Assembly: GCA_965116185.1 (NCBI GenBank)
Contig: OZ220492.1
Location: forward strand, 558,001 to 622,000
From: Bin34 sp965116185
GTDB taxonomy: Bacteria; Chloroflexota; Anaerolineae; Caldilineales; Caldilineaceae
Direction of reading: 5' to 3'
Length of the DNA stretch: 64,000 nucleotides
The notes beneath the pieces were generated by a model. The model did not search any database. It worked only from the letters and a program-made list of their open reading frames with translations, and was not told the origin of the DNA. Within the stretch, counting starts at the first letter, position 1, and every line of letters begins with the position of its first letter. Positions 61,265 to 64,000 of the stretch are shown piece after piece. Made by a program: the position numbers and the translations under genes.

Positions 61265-63010
61265 TCAAAGGGGCCAATCAAGCAGATCATCGGCTAGCAT
61301 CCACAGGGCATCTTGCGGCCTGCGGATGGCGGTCTCCAGGAAGTATTGGCTACGTCTCAGCCAGTGCCAGGATTCCAGCCGGGAGCTGGGCATGGCGCGA
61401 TACAGGGCAGACAGCCGGCTCGGTACCGTCAGATTCCGGATCCGTATCTTGCAGTCTGCGGGAATGCCGGCCTGGGTGCGAATGTAGGCCACCGCCTGAC
61501 CAAAGGATCCGAGCGCGTCCACAAGATTCCGTTCCAGTGCCTGTTGACCTGTCCAGACCCGGCCTTCGGCCAGTTCCTCCAGGTGACTACCATCCAAGCC
61601 CCGGCCGGCCTGGACTACCTGCTTGAAGTTATCATAGCTATCATCCACATGGCGCTGCAGGAGTGCGCGCTGCGCTGTGGACAGTGGTGTTGCCGGGTCA
61701 AAGATACCGGCATTGGCGCCCAGCCGTAGCTGGGCAGTCTGAATTCCCAACTTACTCTGTAGCCGATGGGTCAGAGGTTGGGCCAGAAAGACCCCGATAC
61801 TGCCGGTGAGGGTGGCCGCTTGGGCCATGATATGTTGGCCTGCCGTGGCTAGATAATAGCCACCACTGGCGGCGACACGCCCCATATAGATGACCAGTGG
61901 GAGATCGGCCCGGAGCTGGAGCAGAGCGTCATGCACGATATGGCTGGCCAGGGCAGAACCGCCGGGCGAATCGACGTGCAGTATGACGCCGGCCAGACGC
62001 TTCTTGCTGTCGCGGGCGGCCTGGATCGCGGCTAGTAGGTCACGATGCCCCACCGTGCTATCACCGGGGCGGGTGCCGGAAGAGCCCAGATTGATGATAC
62101 CTTGGACGGTAATGACGGCGATTGCTTTGGAGTATCGCCGCCTGTATTCGGGCCACAGGAGGCCCCGGATCGCAGCATAGGGTTTGAGTACCATCGCCTG
62201 CGGTGTGGATGTTCCGGCTAGCCGGGCGGGTACTTGGGACCAGGCACAGACCTCGTCCACTAACTGGTACTGCAAAGCCTCCTGGGCCAAAAGGGGCCCG
62301 CGGTCCAATGCCGTCTGTACCCTGGCACGGGATAGGTCCCGACCTTGGGCGATTTGGGTTACGATCTGATCGTGAAGTGACTGCAGCACCGTCAACAGGT
62401 GACTGCGCTCGTGTGCAGCCATGTATTCCGCGGTTAGCATATTGGCCGCGTTCTTCCAGCGCCCCGCACGTATCACTTCAAAATCCAGACCTATACGGTC
62501 CAGCAGGCGGTGTAAGTACAGGCTGCGCTGGCTGAGTCCCATTAGATTCCAGGCACTGACGGGAGCCAGAATAATCTGATCCGCCGCTGTGGCCACCAGA
62601 TAGCTCGCTGTCGTACAGACATGGAGGAAACACACGATACGTTTGGGGGTAGCACCCACCGGGCCGTGCCAGCTCCTGTCCAGCTGACGGAATTCAGTCA
62701 GTAGTTCAATAATGCTCTGGGCCTTGGACAAGGATAAGTCCGTACTGTCAATCCGCAGGACAAGGCCTTCCGGCAGCGGATCACGGGCCACGGCCCGCAA
62801 CGCCGTGCGTAGGTCTTCCAGGGATTGCGGAGCCGGCCCCAGCAGCGGAGTCAGCCAACCGGGCCGATCCTGGCGTTCCGTAACTTTCTCGCCCAGATCG
62901 ATCTGAACATAACGCGGAATTTTGCGCTGTTGCAACCGTCGATTGAGTCGAGACAGCCCAATACACCACCTGCGGGGTGATAGCAAAGACCAACTAGCGT
63001 GGGCATACAT
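61265..63010 (-). CDS. sppA: Signal peptide peptidase SppA, long form
   Basis: 581 residues with two homologous S49 domains. The catalytic lysine is Lys186 (RAGRWKNAANM) in the first half and the serine is Ser382 (GRVAASGGYYLA) in the second, as in the 67-kDa enzyme. HVDSPGGSALAS and ATLTGSIGVF are typical. The N-terminus is unusually short of hydrophobic residues, so membrane attachment is not evident. It degrades leftover signal peptides. Confidence 0.92.
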   Translation of the reverse strand: MYAHASWSLLSPRRWCIGLSRLNRRLQQRKIPRYVQIDLGEKVTERQDRPGWLTPLLGPAPQSLEDLRTALRAVARDPLPEGLVLRIDSTDLSLSKAQSIIELLTEFRQLDRSWHGPVGATPKRIVCFLHVCTTASYLVATAADQIILAPVSAWNLMGLSQRSLYLHRLLDRIGLDFEVIRAGRWKNAANMLTAEYMAAHERSHLLTVLQSLHDQIVTQIAQGRDLSRARVQTALDRGPLLAQEALQYQLVDEVCAWSQVPARLAGTSTPQAMVLKPYAAIRGLLWPEYRRRYSKAIAVITVQGIINLGSSGTRPGDSTVGHRDLLAAIQAARDSKKRLAGVILHVDSPGGSALASHIVHDALLQLRADLPLVIYMGRVAASGGYYLATAGQHIMAQAATLTGSIGVFLAQPLTHRLQSKLGIQTAQLRLGANAGIFDPATPLSTAQRALLQRHVDDSYDNFKQVVQAGRGLDGSHLEELAEGRVWTGQQALERNLVDALGSFGQAVAYIRTQAGIPADCKIRIRNLTVPSRLSALYRAMPSSRLESWHWLRRSQYFLETAIRRPQDALWMLADDLLDWPL

Positions 63011-63414
63011 GGCAAGGACGGAGGCCGAACGGGTGTAATAGTCGGAACAGCTAATGGACGTGGGCGGAGCCTGCTACCTGATTATGTCCGTACCAAGGAT
63101 ATCACTTCTGTCCAGCGTAACAACCCGGTCTGATACACCTGACGAGTAGAACTGCAGGGCTATGGGACAGTAGAATCAAGGAGATGATGTCCCACCTGTC
63201 TGCCAGCATCATGCCGGCTGACACGGGCGTGTGCTATCTCGGATGCGGGGCGGACTCCCTAGCCTGCAAGTATGAGCCGGCAGGGTCTATATGGGGGTGT
63301 ATGAGGCACACACCCAGCGCGCGTTATCCGACTCGAGCCCAGCAGTGATGGCCCAATCCGTGCATGCCCGGTGGCTTGGCCGATGCCAAACAACCGATTC
63401 CGCCGGAACCGATG
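63011..63414. other. Intergenic region
   Basis: About 400 bases between two minus-strand genes. No gene, repeat or clear terminator is seen. It probably holds the sppA promoter near 63050-63130. Confidence 0.4.
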
Positions 63415-64000
63415 TCATGTCCCGTTTTGCATAAGATCCAACATTGCCTGAACCGTGTTAACTGGCCGGTGACAGACATAATTGTGGCAGACATAGGCCG
63501 TGGGTGCCGCGTCCAGTTGTACCTTGCCGGCAAACACCGGTAGCTCCGATCCATGATCCGGAGGGAGCACCGCCACTAGACGGTGAGGATGATAACGCTG
63601 CCGCGCGGCGTGCGCCATTGCCTGTATGGTGGCATCGTCCGGAGCGCCGACAATTACCACTTCTTGGGAAGGTATTTCGCGGATCGCGACCGCGCCCAAC
63701 ATACGGCCGAATGCCGTGGGCTGGGCCGCTAGCAGCTCCCTGACCTGCCCCGGAATGCGTTCCGCCGTGTCGTGGTAGTCAGCACGCTGCGTGATATGGG
63801 CTAGCTGCAGATATAGGTGAGCCGCCAGACTGTTGCCACTGGGTACGGCATTGTCCATGTATTCTTTGCGGCGCATGACCAGTTTTTCGTGCCGATGCCC
63901 GGTTTGGTAGAAGCCTCCGGTTGCGGTGTCCTCAAATTCCTCTTGCATCAAGGCTGCAAGCTCCTGGCAGCGCGCCAGCCATTTGGGATCCGTGTCGCTC
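63415..64000 (-). CDS. Thioredoxin-domain protein of the YyaL/DUF255 family, C-terminal part (partial)
   Basis: The frame is open to the window edge (SDTDPKWLARCQELAALMQE upstream of the first internal ATG), so only about the last 195 residues of a protein of some 650-700 are present. EYMDNAVPSGNSLAAHLYLQLA and QEVVIVGAPDDATIQAM match the C-terminal (alpha/alpha)6-barrel part of YyaL/spermatogenesis-associated protein 20 homologues. The N-terminal thioredoxin-like domain lies beyond 64000. It ends with AYVCHNYVCHRPVN, the usual cysteine-containing C-terminal strand. Confidence 0.85.
   Translation of the reverse strand, partial: SDTDPKWLARCQELAALMQEEFEDTATGGFYQTGHRHEKLVMRRKEYMDNAVPSGNSLAAHLYLQLAHITQRADYHDTAERIPGQVRELLAAQPTAFGRMLGAVAIREIPSQEVVIVGAPDDATIQAMAHAARQRYHPHRLVAVLPPDHGSELPVFAGKVQLDAAPTAYVCHNYVCHRPVNTVQAMLDLMQNGT

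Overview
The window is bacterial chromosome of roughly mid-50s % GC, with dense genes, many divergently or convergently arranged short operons, and generally weak Shine-Dalgarno signals. The gene set points to an uncultured, probably aquatic or host-associated member of the Chloroflexota (Caldilinea/Anaerolinea/SAR202-like). The pointers are a DUF6504 small protein, a PSP1-domain protein next to holB, AddAB, a multi-LysM lipoprotein, a NuoC-NuoD fusion with Ala/Arg/Lys-rich tails on NuoB and NuoI, and a load of Gfo/Idh/MocA, PhyH and enolase-superfamily genes. This assignment is inference from recalled family distributions, not from a search.

Layout. 1-2565: carbamoyl-phosphate synthase in the unusual order carB-carA. 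2706-9093: addB (split by an apparent one-base frameshift) and addA. 9167-13331: a GT39-type membrane glycosyltransferase, scpB, a DUF6504 protein, and a cobalamin-binding-type radical SAM gene. The annotated-looking end of that radical SAM gene is a TGA that most likely encodes selenocysteine: the tail reads Cys-Sec-Ala-Glu-Pro and a good bacterial SECIS hairpin follows. 13332-27900: minus-strand genes. These are a ferredoxin-NADP reductase, then a long probable operon of thioesterase, TPR membrane protein, E3, E2, glycosylasparaginase-like hydrolase, enolase-superfamily enzyme, TIM-barrel isomerase, two Gfo/Idh/MocA dehydrogenases, a DUF6807 protein, PhyH and a 2-hydroxyacid dehydrogenase. 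28504-30534: an exported fibronectin/Calx-beta-like protein made of two almost identical 221-residue units.

30843-41092: HpcH/HpaI aldolase, LysM lipoprotein, Mrp ATPase, an FAD oxidoreductase, a Cys-rich conserved small protein, a UPF0173 hydrolase, nuoI-nuoCD-nuoB, and a small membrane protein. 41284-44945 is the most disturbed part. An aldo/keto reductase-PhyH pair has been tandemly duplicated. One copy keeps PhyH, the other keeps the reductase, and about 1 kb of foreign-looking sequence with broken small genes lies between them. 45335-50734: MFS exporter, another Gfo/Idh/MocA gene, prfA-prmC, and a DsrE-like protein that may belong with the selenoprotein. 50985-57236: a translation and replication block. 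It holds tRNA-Thr, -Tyr, -Thr and -Trp, then secE, nusG, rplK, rplA, an L10 leader with attenuator, rplJ, rplL, holB and a PSP1 gene. 57373-64000: a sialidase-like protein, a YcaQ-type winged-helix protein, a cysteine desulfurase-like enzyme, SppA, and the end of a YyaL/DUF255 protein.

The central-metabolism and translation genes are ordinary. The points of interest are the hidden selenoprotein with its SECIS element, the duplicated and reciprocally decayed AKR/PhyH locus with its insert, the recent tandem duplication in the surface protein, the addB frameshift, and an orphan strong terminator near 45,300.
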